From: an uncultured Saprospiraceae bacterium
GTDB lineage: Bacteria > Bacteroidota > Bacteroidia > Chitinophagales > Saprospiraceae
Reading direction: 5' to 3'
Length of the DNA: 54,741 nucleotides
Assembly: GCA_938022935.1 (NCBI GenBank)
Contig: CALIHL010000020.1
Span: 1 to 54,741, forward strand
Part shown: in pieces, positions 7,512 to 16,072 of the stretch
Position numbering within the stretch: the stretch's first letter is position 1
Layout of the letters: every line of letters begins with the position of its first letter
Notes under the pieces: model-generated
The model's database searches: none
Told to the model about the DNA's origin: nothing
The model's input: the letters and a program-made list of their open reading frames with translations, nothing else
Made by a program: the position numbers and the translations under genes

Positions 7512-9605
7512 ATGAATTATAAGTTTCTGATTTTATGGATTATTCTAATCTACTCATGTAGCGAACCTGTTGTCGTAAATACGGACTGGGGGCATTATCT
7601 CGGCGATGCACATAAGTCTCAATACGCCGATGTCAATCAGATCAACAAGGCCAATGTCAAAAACTTAAGCATTGCGTGGTCTTTTAGTTCAAAAGATGTG
7701 GATACCACTAACCGATCTCAGATACAATGTAACCCACTCGTTATCGATGGCGTCATATATGCTACTTCCCCAAAACTGAAGTTGATGGCTATAAATGCTG
7801 CAACAGGAAAAGGGATTTGGGAGTTCGACCCTTTTGATGGCCAATATGACCTGTATGGCATGGGAGTTAATCGTGGTCTTGCCTATCACAAAGACAAAGA
7901 AGGTGCTCGGATATTATTTACGGCAAGTGACCAACTATATGCGGTGGATCCTAAAAACGTAACAGTAATAAAAGAGTTTGGCAATGAAGGGAAAGTGGAT
8001 CTCCATGAAGGTCTTGGAGAGAGGTCGGCTGAATTATATGTCTCGTCTAATACACCAGGTATCATTTATAAAAATATGATCATCATGGGAACTCGGGTCT
8101 CTGAGTCGACAGGTGCTGCGCCAGGTCATATCCGTGCTTTTGATGTGCATACAGGAGAGATGAGATGGATCTTTCATACTATACCCAGACCCGGCGAAGA
8201 TGGATATAATACTTGGCCCGATGATGCTTATCTCAAAAGTGGTGGCGCCAATGTCTGGGCTGGTTTTTCTATTGATGAAGAACGAGGTATCGTCTATGGT
8301 CCAACTGGATCAGCTGCTTATGATTTTTATGGAGGAGATAGAAAAGGAGACAATCTATACGCTAACTGCATACTTGCGCTTGACGCAAATACTGGAAATC
8401 GTCTCTGGCATTATCAGACCATACATCACGACATGTGGGATAAGGATCTTCCCGTTGCCCCTAACTTAGTTGCAATTGAAAAAGATGGTAATGAGATCGA
8501 TGCCTTGGTGCAAGTAACAAAGAATGGCTTTTTGTATGTCTTGGACAGAGTAACTGGAGAACCGCTGTATCCGATAGAAGAAGTGGACGTGATCCAGAGT
8601 GATCTTTTAGGAGAGCACTCGTCTTCGACTCAACCATGGCCTTCTGTTTATCCGGTATTTTCAAGACAACAATTTACAGAAGATGACTTGGCAGATCGTA
8701 ACGATGAGGCTGCGTCTTTTGCAAAGTACATCTATGAAACGACCAATCATAAAAACCTCTACGAACCACCAAGTGAGGAAGGAACAATCATATTTCCAGG
8801 ACTTGATGGTGGAGGTGAGTGGGGCGGCGCAGCTTATGATCCGGTAGAAAGAGACTTAATTATAAATTCTAATGAAGTCCTCTGGCTTTGCAAAATGGAT
8901 AAAAATGAACCGATAGCAAAAGGAGAGGGTTTGTATAAGTCCTTTTGTCAGACCTGTCATGGTCAAGAGTTTCAAGGCAATCAACTCTTTGGCAATGTGC
9001 CAAGTCTCAATAATCTAAAAGAAAGATTAGATCTAACTGATGTTACAAGAATTGTAAAAAATGGAAGAGGTGCTATGCCTAGTGTCTCATGGATAACTGA
9101 TGGTCAAATAACAGCGATCTATGATTATATCAATGGCGATGAAGATCCATCTAAAAAGATTATCAACGATGCATGGCCTTACCCATATAGGATGAGAGGA
9201 TATATGAAATTATATGCTGCGGATGGATTCCCAATTATAAAACCACCGTGGGGACAACTTACCTCAATAGATCTTGATAATGCAAAGATCAATTGGCAAG
9301 TACCACTTGGCAACTATGATGAGTTAGAAAGCCAAGGACTCTATAATACAGGAACAGAGAACTATGGAGGCCCAGTTGTCACAGCGGGAGGACTTATATT
9401 TATAGCCAGTACATCAGATGAAAAGATACGAGCTTTTGACAAGTCAGATGGAAAAGTACTGTGGGAGTATAAGCTTCCAGCTGCTGGATACGCGACCCCT
9501 GCTATCTATGCGATAGATGGACGCCAATATGTTGTAGTTGCCTGCGGTGGCGGGAAGTTAGGTACAAAGTCTGGAGACGCATACGTTGCCTTCGCTTTAC
9601 CTTAA
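7512..9605 (+). CDS. PQQ-dependent dehydrogenase lipoprotein with internal cytochrome c domain
   Basis: This is a quinoprotein dehydrogenase predicted to oxidise an alcohol or sugar outside the inner membrane and pass electrons to its own haem. A lipoprotein signal ends in LIYSC (Cys16). The eight-bladed PQQ propeller begins at DWGHYLGDAHKSQY (about 24-37) and carries typical blade motifs such as ALDANTGNRLWHYQ and YDPVERDL. Near residue 479 a CQTCH haem-c motif marks a cytochrome c domain (about 470-560). The chain then returns to propeller sequence (PPWGQLTSIDLD, ENYGGPVV, ASTSDEKIRAFDKSDGKVLWE), so the haem domain is inserted within the propeller rather than fused at an end. No PQQ synthesis genes are in the window, and the substrate is unknown. 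Confidence 0.88.
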   Translation: MNYKFLILWIILIYSCSEPVVVNTDWGHYLGDAHKSQYADVNQINKANVKNLSIAWSFSSKDVDTTNRSQIQCNPLVIDGVIYATSPKLKLMAINAATGKGIWEFDPFDGQYDLYGMGVNRGLAYHKDKEGARILFTASDQLYAVDPKNVTVIKEFGNEGKVDLHEGLGERSAELYVSSNTPGIIYKNMIIMGTRVSESTGAAPGHIRAFDVHTGEMRWIFHTIPRPGEDGYNTWPDDAYLKSGGANVWAGFSIDEERGIVYGPTGSAAYDFYGGDRKGDNLYANCILALDANTGNRLWHYQTIHHDMWDKDLPVAPNLVAIEKDGNEIDALVQVTKNGFLYVLDRVTGEPLYPIEEVDVIQSDLLGEHSSSTQPWPSVYPVFSRQQFTEDDLADRNDEAASFAKYIYETTNHKNLYEPPSEEGTIIFPGLDGGGEWGGAAYDPVERDLIINSNEVLWLCKMDKNEPIAKGEGLYKSFCQTCHGQEFQGNQLFGNVPSLNNLKERLDLTDVTRIVKNGRGAMPSVSWITDGQITAIYDYINGDEDPSKKIINDAWPYPYRMRGYMKLYAADGFPIIKPPWGQLTSIDLDNAKINWQVPLGNYDELESQGLYNTGTENYGGPVVTAGGLIFIASTSDEKIRAFDKSDGKVLWEYKLPAAGYATPAIYAIDGRQYVVVACGGGKLGTKSGDAYVAFALP

Positions 9606-9676
9606 GATTAGAGTTTGTTGAAAGTGATCCCACATCCAAATTAGAAATCCAAAAAGAAATTGCTATCTTTAAAAAG

Positions 9677-10219
9677 ATGAACATTGATTACAAGAGATAT
9701 CTTATTTATGCTGGACTGTTCTTAGTAGTCTCTGGAGTCTCTTATTATCTTCTGGATAGATATGTTTTTAACAACCCAGTTTTTAGTCTTGTTGCAAATG
9801 AAAAGCAGTCTACTGAATGGGAGCAATATCTGAGCCTACGTGAGAAGAAGAACATTGTGGCGATGAATAAGTCATATGAACTTCTTATGAACATGGGGTC
9901 ATTTGCTACATCTTCTGAAGATTGGGTTGATGCGGCAAATCACTATTTTAAGGCGAAGACAATTTTCCCTGATAGGATTGAAGCTCGTAAGAATCTATGT
10001 TATAGTTACTTTATGTTGTGTCGTGAAGATTGGCGCTATTGCAGTCAAACAAAGAAAGAGCTTTACTTCGCTATGAAGTATGTTAAACCTTCAGATCAGC
10101 GCTCTCAGAATTACCTTTCACATCTAGTCGATCTCGCTGATATTAATGACCTTGTAGCTCTCGATGAGGGTGAGGCGCTTTCTGCTATTTATCGTGATAG
10201 TAGAAGTCTCGTAAAATAG
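9677..10219 (+). CDS. Membrane-anchored protein with TPR-like region, function unknown
   Basis: I do not recognise this 180-residue protein. It has one N-terminal membrane segment (about residues 10-28, YLIYAGLFLVVSGVSYYLL). A helical part follows, including a TPR-like repeat around 75-110 (DWVDAANHYFKAKTIFPDRIEARKNL). The middle contains several cysteines (LCYSYFMLCREDWRYC). It follows the PQQ dehydrogenase by 71 bases and precedes ahcY, which has its own promoter element. A scaffolding or assembly role is possible but unsupported. Confidence 0.72.
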   Translation: MNIDYKRYLIYAGLFLVVSGVSYYLLDRYVFNNPVFSLVANEKQSTEWEQYLSLREKKNIVAMNKSYELLMNMGSFATSSEDWVDAANHYFKAKTIFPDRIEARKNLCYSYFMLCREDWRYCSQTKKELYFAMKYVKPSDQRSQNYLSHLVDLADINDLVALDEGEALSAIYRDSRSLVK

Positions 10220-10231
10220 CCAAAGAACGCT

Positions 10232-10239
10232 TACCTTTG
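10232..10239 (+). promoter_or_regulatory. Bacteroidota -7 promoter element for ahcY
   Basis: TACCTTTG matches the consensus TAnnTTTG recognised by the Bacteroidota primary sigma factor. It lies 35 bases before the ahcY start, allowing a short leader of about 28 nt. I see no clear -33 TTTG box. Confidence 0.6.
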
Positions 10240-10274
10240 CAGCCTTGTTTTAATATTATAATGTAATCATATAT

Positions 10275-11591
10275 ATGAGTTCAAGTACAACAACAGGGAC
10301 TAACTACAAGGTAAAAGATATAAACCTTGCTGAGTGGGGTCGCAAAGAAATCGAGCTTGCAGAAGCAGAAATGCCAGGATTGATGGCTCTAAGAGAAGAG
10401 TATGGAACATCTAAGCCTTTAGCTGGAGCAAGAGTTGCTGGATGTCTTCACATGACGATCCAAACAGCTGTTCTTATTGAGACATTAGTCGAGTTAGGAG
10501 CCGAAGTAACATGGTCATCATGTAACATTTTTTCTACTCAAGATCATGCAGCCGCAGCTATTGCAGCTACTGGTGTTCCAGTATTTGCTTGGAAAGGAAT
10601 GTCTGAAGAAGAGTTTTGGTGGGCTATAGAGCAGACTGTTCATGGCTTTGAAGGTGGAAAGCCTCTTAATATGATCCTTGACGATGGAGGGGACTTAACT
10701 AACCTCGTATTAGATAGTCATCCTGACCTTGTGGAAGGAATCAAAGGACTAAGCGAAGAGACAACTACTGGAGTCCATAGACTCTATGAAAGAGAAATTA
10801 ATGGAACACTTACGCTTCCTGCGATAAACATTAATGATTCGGTTACTAAGTCGAAGTTTGACAATAAATACGGATGTAAAGAATCATGCGTAGACGCAAT
10901 CAGAAGAGCTACAGATGTCATGATGGCAGGTAAAGTAGCTGTTGTTGCAGGATATGGAGATGTTGGAAAGGGATCTGCAGCTTCACTAAAAGGAGCTGGT
11001 TGTAGGGTGATAGTGACGGAGATAGACCCGATATGTGCCCTTCAGGCTGCAATGGATGGATTTGCTGTTAAGAAGATGGACAATGCTTTACCTGAAGCTA
11101 ATATCATAGTTACAGCAACAGGCAACAAGAACATCATAACTGACAGACACTTTAAAGCGATGAAGGATAAAGCTATCGTTTGTAACATCGGTCACTTCGA
11201 CAATGAGATAAACATGACTTGGTTGAATGAGAACCATGGATCAAGTAAGATTGAGATTAAACCACAGGTAGATAAGTACACTATCGATGGTAAGGACATC
11301 ATTGTTCTTGCAGAAGGTAGACTTGTAAACCTCGGATGTGCAACAGGTCATCCATCTTTTGTAATGTCTAATTCTTTTACGAATCAAGTTTTAGCTCAAC
11401 TTGAGCTTTGGCAGAATACTGATAAGTATGAGAATAAAGTCTACATGCTTCCAAAGCACTTAGACGAGAAGGTTGCGAAACTTCACTTGGAGAAAATTGG
11501 TGTTGAGCTTGAAGAGCTAACACAAGATCAAGCTACATATATCAATGTGGATCAGAACGGCCCTTATAAGCCAGAGTACTACAGATACTAA
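10275..11591 (+). CDS. ahcY: Adenosylhomocysteinase (S-adenosylhomocysteine hydrolase)
   Basis: AhcY splits S-adenosylhomocysteine into adenosine and homocysteine, relieving product inhibition of methyltransferases. The 438 residues are typical. The N-terminal substrate domain has [20 protein letters not shown] and [17 protein letters not shown]. The Rossmann domain carries the NAD-binding motif [26 protein letters not shown] and [12 protein letters not shown] are conserved, and the C terminus KPEYYRY matches the NAD-contacting tail of the family. It starts at an ATG behind a TAnnTTTG element and is followed by a strong terminator, so it is probably monocistronic. Confidence 0.98.
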   Translation: MSSSTTTGTNYKVKDINLAEWGRKEIELAEAEMPGLMALREEYGTSKPLAGARVAGCLHMTIQTAVLIETLVELGAEVTWSSCNIFSTQDHAAAAIAATGVPVFAWKGMSEEEFWWAIEQTVHGFEGGKPLNMILDDGGDLTNLVLDSHPDLVEGIKGLSEETTTGVHRLYEREINGTLTLPAININDSVTKSKFDNKYGCKESCVDAIRRATDVMMAGKVAVVAGYGDVGKGSAASLKGAGCRVIVTEIDPICALQAAMDGFAVKKMDNALPEANIIVTATGNKNIITDRHFKAMKDKAIVCNIGHFDNEINMTWLNENHGSSKIEIKPQVDKYTIDGKDIIVLAEGRLVNLGCATGHPSFVMSNSFTNQVLAQLELWQNTDKYENKVYMLPKHLDEKVAKLHLEKIGVELEELTQDQATYINVDQNGPYKPEYYRY

Positions 11592-11617
11592 TTGATCTAA
11601 ATATTAGAATTTATAAG

Positions 11618-11654
11618 TAATGGCTCTTCAGGAAACTGAAGGGCCATTATTGTT
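11618..11654 (+). terminator. Rho-independent terminator of ahcY
   Basis: A 14-bp stem (TAATGGCTCTTCAG pairing with CTGAAGGGCCATTA, one G-T pair) closes on a GAAA loop at 11618-11649, followed by a short T-rich stretch. It could also end transcription from the convergent minus-strand operon. Confidence 0.75.
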
Positions 11655-11711
11655 ATGATCTTTAAGAATGAATCTCGATGGAGTATTATATCCAAGCCTC
11701 TAATAATAAGA

Positions 11712-12389
11712 TTAGTTAAACGGAGAAAGAATCCGCGAGATCATGTTTATCCCTGAGCGGAGATTTTGGCCTTTTGCTGTCGTTTCTGGAGAATAACGTA
11801 CATCTACAGGGATCTCATTGATTTTTGATTTTGTGAATGCCGCATGTTTTATTATTTCCATGCAAAATTCAAATCCATCATAGTTTAGATCCATGGATGA
11901 AGCGAGTTTGCCAGATATAGCTTTTAGGCCAGACTGGCTATCAGTAAGCATTTTACCAGTTAAAAAGAAGCTTACGAGGTTGCCGACTTTGTTATAGAAG
12001 ATTCTACTTTTCGGGATATCATTTTTCCCTATAAATCTACTGCCAATCACGAGGTCGCAACTGTTCTCTTCTAAATGTTCCAACAATCTTACTAGATCTT
12101 TTGGGTTGTGCTGTAAGTCAGCATCAATAGTTAGAATTACATTAGCCTTATGGTTTACTGCATAGGCTATTCCCGTTTGTGTAGCAGCCCCTGGTCCAAG
12201 ATTGATCACGTGATCAAGTACAACTACACCTTCATGTCGTTCAGCAAGTTGTCGCGTCTCGTCTGTGCTCGAATCATTGATGATAACAATGTTGTGAAAA
12301 CCTAAGTCTTTGATTTGATCAATTAGATCGCTGATATACCTATCCTCATTTTTTGCGGGGATAATTACATATGTGGATGGTAAAAGCAT
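11712..12389 (-). CDS. Family 2 glycosyltransferase, polyprenyl-phosphate sugar synthase type
   Basis: This enzyme resembles dolichyl-phosphate mannose/glucose synthases, which load a sugar from a nucleotide donor onto a lipid phosphate. The 225 residues show the GT2 pattern: VIIPAKNEDRYI at the start, IINDSSTDET near 37-46, a DAD metal-binding motif at 89-91 and DSQSGLKAIS near 150. No C-terminal membrane helices are present, as in the soluble subtype. It ends a three-gene operon, 13 bases after two membrane proteins of GT-C type. GT-C enzymes use lipid-phosphate sugars as donors, so this protein probably makes the donor for them. Confidence 0.92.
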   Translation of the reverse strand: MLLPSTYVIIPAKNEDRYISDLIDQIKDLGFHNIVIINDSSTDETRQLAERHEGVVVLDHVINLGPGAATQTGIAYAVNHKANVILTIDADLQHNPKDLVRLLEHLEENSCDLVIGSRFIGKNDIPKSRIFYNKVGNLVSFFLTGKMLTDSQSGLKAISGKLASSMDLNYDGFEFCMEIIKHAAFTKSKINEIPVDVRYSPETTAKGQNLRSGINMISRILSPFN

Positions 12390-12402
12390 GAGCTATATCA
12401 GT

Positions 12403-13818
12403 TTATAGTATCTCAAAGATCGCATAACTACCGTGATTTTTCAACTTAGTGATGGCGGTAAGCCCGTACTCTCTTGAAAAAAGATGGTTCGTAGTTATAA
12501 TCTGACCTGATGGAGTTGTTACTTCTAGTTCTCTATCTGTTGCCATTAGCCTAAGGTTTTGACTTTCGTAAAGAGAGTTTATAAACAGCTGATATTTTTT
12601 CGTCAAACTTTGCTCAGGGGTTTTATCAAGCGTATACGTATAAAGATCAACAACTATGTATTTAAAACCAGAGGCCTTTAGTATATCACCAGTGATCTTC
12701 ATGTCTTTGTATCTCACCATGACGAAGTAATACATAGAGAGTAAGTTGTCTTGCAAACAACGTTCAGCACTATTATTAATCTCAAAGGCCAAACTTGATC
12801 CTACCTGATAGATTAATTCGTTATTAGAGTTTATTTCGTCCAGGGCCCCACCGATATTGTTGTATACTCTTACGCGTGACTGTTTTACAGATTCAAGGCC
12901 ACTTGTATAATAAATAAGAGTTGGATCAACTATACTTTTTCCTGTATTTTGATCAGTAATCATCGAGTTTACATTGCCAATCCTAGCGGCATAACTAGAG
13001 AATACCCAGAAGACAATAGGAACTAAAACTAAAGCTTTAATAAAAAGTGGAGGTAATCTTTTTTTCTTTTTTCTCTTTTCGAATGTCACAAAAATAAATG
13101 CGTAAACAATTGGAATCAGTACAAACCCATACCATATTATTCCACCTGATAGATATATCCACAAAAAGAAGAAGACTGAAGTCGTAATTGTTAAGAAGCT
13201 ATACTTAGAATCATATTGAATCATTCTTTTTATAAACATGATACATGAGAGAAACAGAAGAAATAGAACACCATAAGTGATGTGATCTTTGTCACCCGAC
13301 ACTTTATTGATGAATGTTTTTAAAGGGTTTGAGATAGTGGACAAAAGGTCATAACTATTTATCAATATCAACTGGGGGACTGTTGCTTCTGATAAATCGG
13401 CGATGTTCCATGTTCCTCCTCTCTTATTTACCGAGCCAATGCTATCAATATTCACAAAAGAAGTGTCTACTGCAAGACCCAAATAAAAAATTAGTATCAG
13501 AGATAGACCATAGAAGATTTTCTTATTTCGATACGAAACCAATAATAGAGCAACAGGAAACAGGGCAAGAATTAAATAACTGATGTCGAAGTATCTACCT
13601 TGCTTACTTGTGTTGGCACAAATATCATAAGGAAGAGTCAGATACCTGGTAAGAAGTTCTTCATAACCAGTATATCTTTGTATTTCAGTTCTTTCGCTAC
13701 TATTTCCTATATCATCGAGATTAATAATGATATCATTATTAGCGTTTTGCGCACCAGAAGTCAGAGTGGAGAAGAAAAAAACGATCAGATAGAAAAATGA
13801 TAATTTATTTATTGCCAT
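12403..13818 (-). CDS. Membrane protein resembling the C-terminal half of a GT-C glycosyltransferase
   Basis: The 471 residues start with a signal-peptide-like segment (FFYLIVFFFSTLTSGAQ). A polar stretch follows, ending in the TRYLTLPYDICANTSKQGR segment (about 50-75), then several membrane helices (about 78-260), and a soluble C-terminal domain (about 270-471, with SRVRVYNNIGGALDEI and GFKYIVVDLYTYTLDKTPEQ). That soluble domain resembles the periplasmic domain ending large GT-C transferases. No GT-C N-terminal catalytic loop is present. The ATG directly follows the TAA of the upstream GT-C-like gene, so both are translated from one message. I infer that it is the second half of a split transferase, or a dedicated partner subunit. 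Confidence 0.75.
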   Translation of the reverse strand: MAINKLSFFYLIVFFFSTLTSGAQNANNDIIINLDDIGNSSERTEIQRYTGYEELLTRYLTLPYDICANTSKQGRYFDISYLILALFPVALLLVSYRNKKIFYGLSLILIFYLGLAVDTSFVNIDSIGSVNKRGGTWNIADLSEATVPQLILINSYDLLSTISNPLKTFINKVSGDKDHITYGVLFLLFLSCIMFIKRMIQYDSKYSFLTITTSVFFFLWIYLSGGIIWYGFVLIPIVYAFIFVTFEKRKKKKRLPPLFIKALVLVPIVFWVFSSYAARIGNVNSMITDQNTGKSIVDPTLIYYTSGLESVKQSRVRVYNNIGGALDEINSNNELIYQVGSSLAFEINNSAERCLQDNLLSMYYFVMVRYKDMKITGDILKASGFKYIVVDLYTYTLDKTPEQSLTKKYQLFINSLYESQNLRLMATDRELEVTTPSGQIITTNHLFSREYGLTAITKLKNHGSYAIFEIL

Positions 13819-15453
13819 TTATTCTTGATTCTGTTTTTGGAACTCTTTATAGTTTTTGGCCATGATAGAAGGGGTTAATTTTGGTCGGGGCTTATCGCCC
13901 ATTATTAATTTCGTTAGCTCCGTGGACTTTGTAAATTGATAGTTTTTATAAACCCATGGTGAGAATACTGCTGTAGCTACAATCCCACACAGAAAGAGTG
14001 CCTTTACATTATTTATAAAAACCTTCTTCTTCTTTATAAAAGAATACCCCATACAGATGACCCCAGTCAATAGAAGGCCATAGCTGGTGATATTGGGACT
14101 TAAGTGATATTCACGAAGTCCACTAATACTGTCTAGCTGTGCCAAAAGGACAAGACCTATTGTTAATGCACAAATGCCTATGACTCCAACAACATCTTTT
14201 GACTGCCACCATAAACCTGCAAATACAGCGAAAATTATGAAGACACTTAAAACCTTGATAGATAAACAATATCCTAGAAGAAGGCCAATAATTATTAGAG
14301 CGTTACGATCTATTCTATTTGAAAGAAGTTCTTCTCCTTCCTTTTCTTTTTTAGATTCAAAAAGCCACCACATGACAAAGTTGATAATAACAAATTGAAA
14401 AAATACCAGTGTTAGATCAATCTTAAACTCAATGATAAACTGGTTCGTAACCGTTGGTGTAAGAAGATAGAGTAAGGATACTAGTGCGGCATTGTTAGAT
14501 GAGAGATTGACATATCTTTTACAAAATTCATAAATAGCAACAAGGCTAAGTATCCCTCCGAGGGCTGATAAGAACATCGTTATCTCAGGGCTATTAAATG
14601 CTATGTATCCAGTTGACATTACTAAGCCCCATGCATAAGGCTGAAACCCAGGAACCAATGCTCCGGCTTCTGCAATCAACTTTGATATATTGACATAATA
14701 ATTTCGAGCATCAAATCCTAGTGGATAAGGAGCTTGAGTATAAAAGTAGTTCATAGAGATATAAACCAGGATGAAAAACATGATCAGTGCTCCCCAGAAG
14801 TTTAAGTCACTTGGTTTTTTTATAGGTGTCCATATAGTTTTAATTATAAAATCAATTGATGCTTTATAATTAATCAGGCCTAAGAGTACAATGGTTCCAA
14901 GTAGCACGATCTGATCCAACACACCAATCACGCCTAAGATCATTAGGAAGAATGTGTATATCATAAACCCAATCGCGATATCTAAAAGTGCAAAAGGATT
15001 CTTCTTTTGATCGGAGATTAGCTTTTGCCTAACCAGATTACCACTAGAATAAGCTGATAAAATCATTAGATAAGAACAGCCTAGAGTAAACACACCTTTG
15101 CCAAGTAGATGTAGATAGTTGGTATAATCTAATGGAGCTTTCCAATACTTGTTATAAGCAAGGGTCACGGACCAAATGACGATCATGAATAAGCCAAAAA
15201 TTGCTAAACCATTAATTGGTAATCTCGGCCACTTCTTAAAGAACCAAAGGTCATTATAGTATGCAGAAAGAAGTATACCTATTAAACCAAGAAATAAGAA
15301 TAGGTTGGTGTATTTGAAATGGGTGATTGAGGGCCAATAGATGAATTGTTTGTTGAAATAGTCCAGCATAACAAATCCTACCCATAAGACAGAAAAGATC
15401 ATGAAGATCCAGTCTTGGAGGGTTAGTTTCTTAAATGTCTCAGTTAATTTCAT
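13819..15453 (-). CDS. GT-C family integral membrane glycosyltransferase (N-terminal half)
   Basis: The 544 residues are almost entirely membrane helices, with at least ten segments. A loop at about 236-285 (YFYTQAPYPLGFDARNYYVN, then FQPYAWGLV) places an aspartate, D248, before a Tyr-rich stretch, as in the catalytic loop of GT-C enzymes that take sugars from polyprenyl-phosphate carriers. The chain ends in a polar tail (DKPRPKLTPSI, then a lysine- and glutamine-rich end) without the soluble domain expected of such enzymes; that domain appears to be encoded by the abutting downstream gene. It is the first gene of the operon, with a TATTTTTG promoter element 16 bases upstream. The likely role is transfer of a sugar to a surface glycan or protein outside the inner membrane. 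Confidence 0.82.
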   Translation of the reverse strand: MKLTETFKKLTLQDWIFMIFSVLWVGFVMLDYFNKQFIYWPSITHFKYTNLFLFLGLIGILLSAYYNDLWFFKKWPRLPINGLAIFGLFMIVIWSVTLAYNKYWKAPLDYTNYLHLLGKGVFTLGCSYLMILSAYSSGNLVRQKLISDQKKNPFALLDIAIGFMIYTFFLMILGVIGVLDQIVLLGTIVLLGLINYKASIDFIIKTIWTPIKKPSDLNFWGALIMFFILVYISMNYFYTQAPYPLGFDARNYYVNISKLIAEAGALVPGFQPYAWGLVMSTGYIAFNSPEITMFLSALGGILSLVAIYEFCKRYVNLSSNNAALVSLLYLLTPTVTNQFIIEFKIDLTLVFFQFVIINFVMWWLFESKKEKEGEELLSNRIDRNALIIIGLLLGYCLSIKVLSVFIIFAVFAGLWWQSKDVVGVIGICALTIGLVLLAQLDSISGLREYHLSPNITSYGLLLTGVICMGYSFIKKKKVFINNVKALFLCGIVATAVFSPWVYKNYQFTKSTELTKLIMGDKPRPKLTPSIMAKNYKEFQKQNQE

Positions 15454-15469
15454 TGAAATCGATCAATGT

Positions 15470-15477
15470 CAAAAATA
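15470..15477 (-). promoter_or_regulatory. Bacteroidota -7 promoter element of the GT-C/GT2 operon
   Basis: On the minus strand this reads TATTTTTG, an exact TAnnTTTG match. It lies 16 bases before the ATG of the GT-C gene, implying a very short leader. Confidence 0.55.
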
Positions 15478-15622
15478 GGATAATTATTACAGCAAGCTAG
15501 GAAACATATAATGAAAGATGGTACTATTCGATTAAGTGTAATTGCATAATTGTTTAATAAAACGACAAATAAGATTGAACAAAACATTAAAATACTCTAA
15601 CTTACTGATCTAAAGTGAATAT

Positions 15623-16072
15623 GTGGGAATAGAGGAAGACATCAAGCAAAAGCGACCATTTGGTTCAGAAGTTGAGAAAGCTTTGGTTAACGTAGTGTTT
15701 ACGAACGGGTGGATTAATGAAAAAAGGAAAAATCATTATAAGCCATTTGGGATAACGCCTAAGCAGTATAATATACTGAGGATACTTGGAGGGGCAGATC
15801 AACCTCTAACTACTTCTGTAATCAGAAGAAGAATGATTGATAAAATGTCAGATACTACTCGACTTATTGATAGGTTGATCATAAAGGAGGTGGTTTCTAA
15901 GAAGGTTAAGAAAGAAGATAAACGACTTGTAGATATATCTATTACTGAAAAAGGATTACAGCTCCTTAGTGAGATAAAGGCAACGAGGTTTCAAGAAACT
16001 GCCAGTGGCCTGAACGAAAACGAAGCAGCCAAACTCAATGAGTTACTTGATAAGCTACGAAGTAGTACTTAG
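15623..16072 (+). CDS. MarR-family transcriptional regulator
   Basis: This DNA-binding regulator of 149 residues has the winged-helix core of MarR proteins. GITPKQYNILRIL (about 43-55) leads into the recognition region (VIRRRMIDKMSDTTRLIDRLI, about 67-87), the wing contains KKEDKRLVDISITEKG, and a C-terminal helix would dimerise. The start is a GTG at 15623, because the ATG two bases before is in another frame and hits a stop. Its last 18 bases overlap the convergent AGMO-like gene. The target and ligand are unknown; divergent transcription from the glycosyltransferase operon makes that operon one candidate. Confidence 0.9.
   Translation: MGIEEDIKQKRPFGSEVEKALVNVVFTNGWINEKRKNHYKPFGITPKQYNILRILGGADQPLTTSVIRRRMIDKMSDTTRLIDRLIIKEVVSKKVKKEDKRLVDISITEKGLQLLSEIKATRFQETASGLNENEAAKLNELLDKLRSST

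Noticed and set aside
8200..8664. Open frames of 67-89 codons inside the PQQ dehydrogenase gene on both strands
   Set aside because: They are shadows of a well-supported gene, with no start signals or recognisable protein features.
10240..10274. Possible SAH riboswitch in front of ahcY
   Set aside because: The promoter element leaves a leader of about 28 nt, too short for that riboswitch, and no fitting fold is seen.
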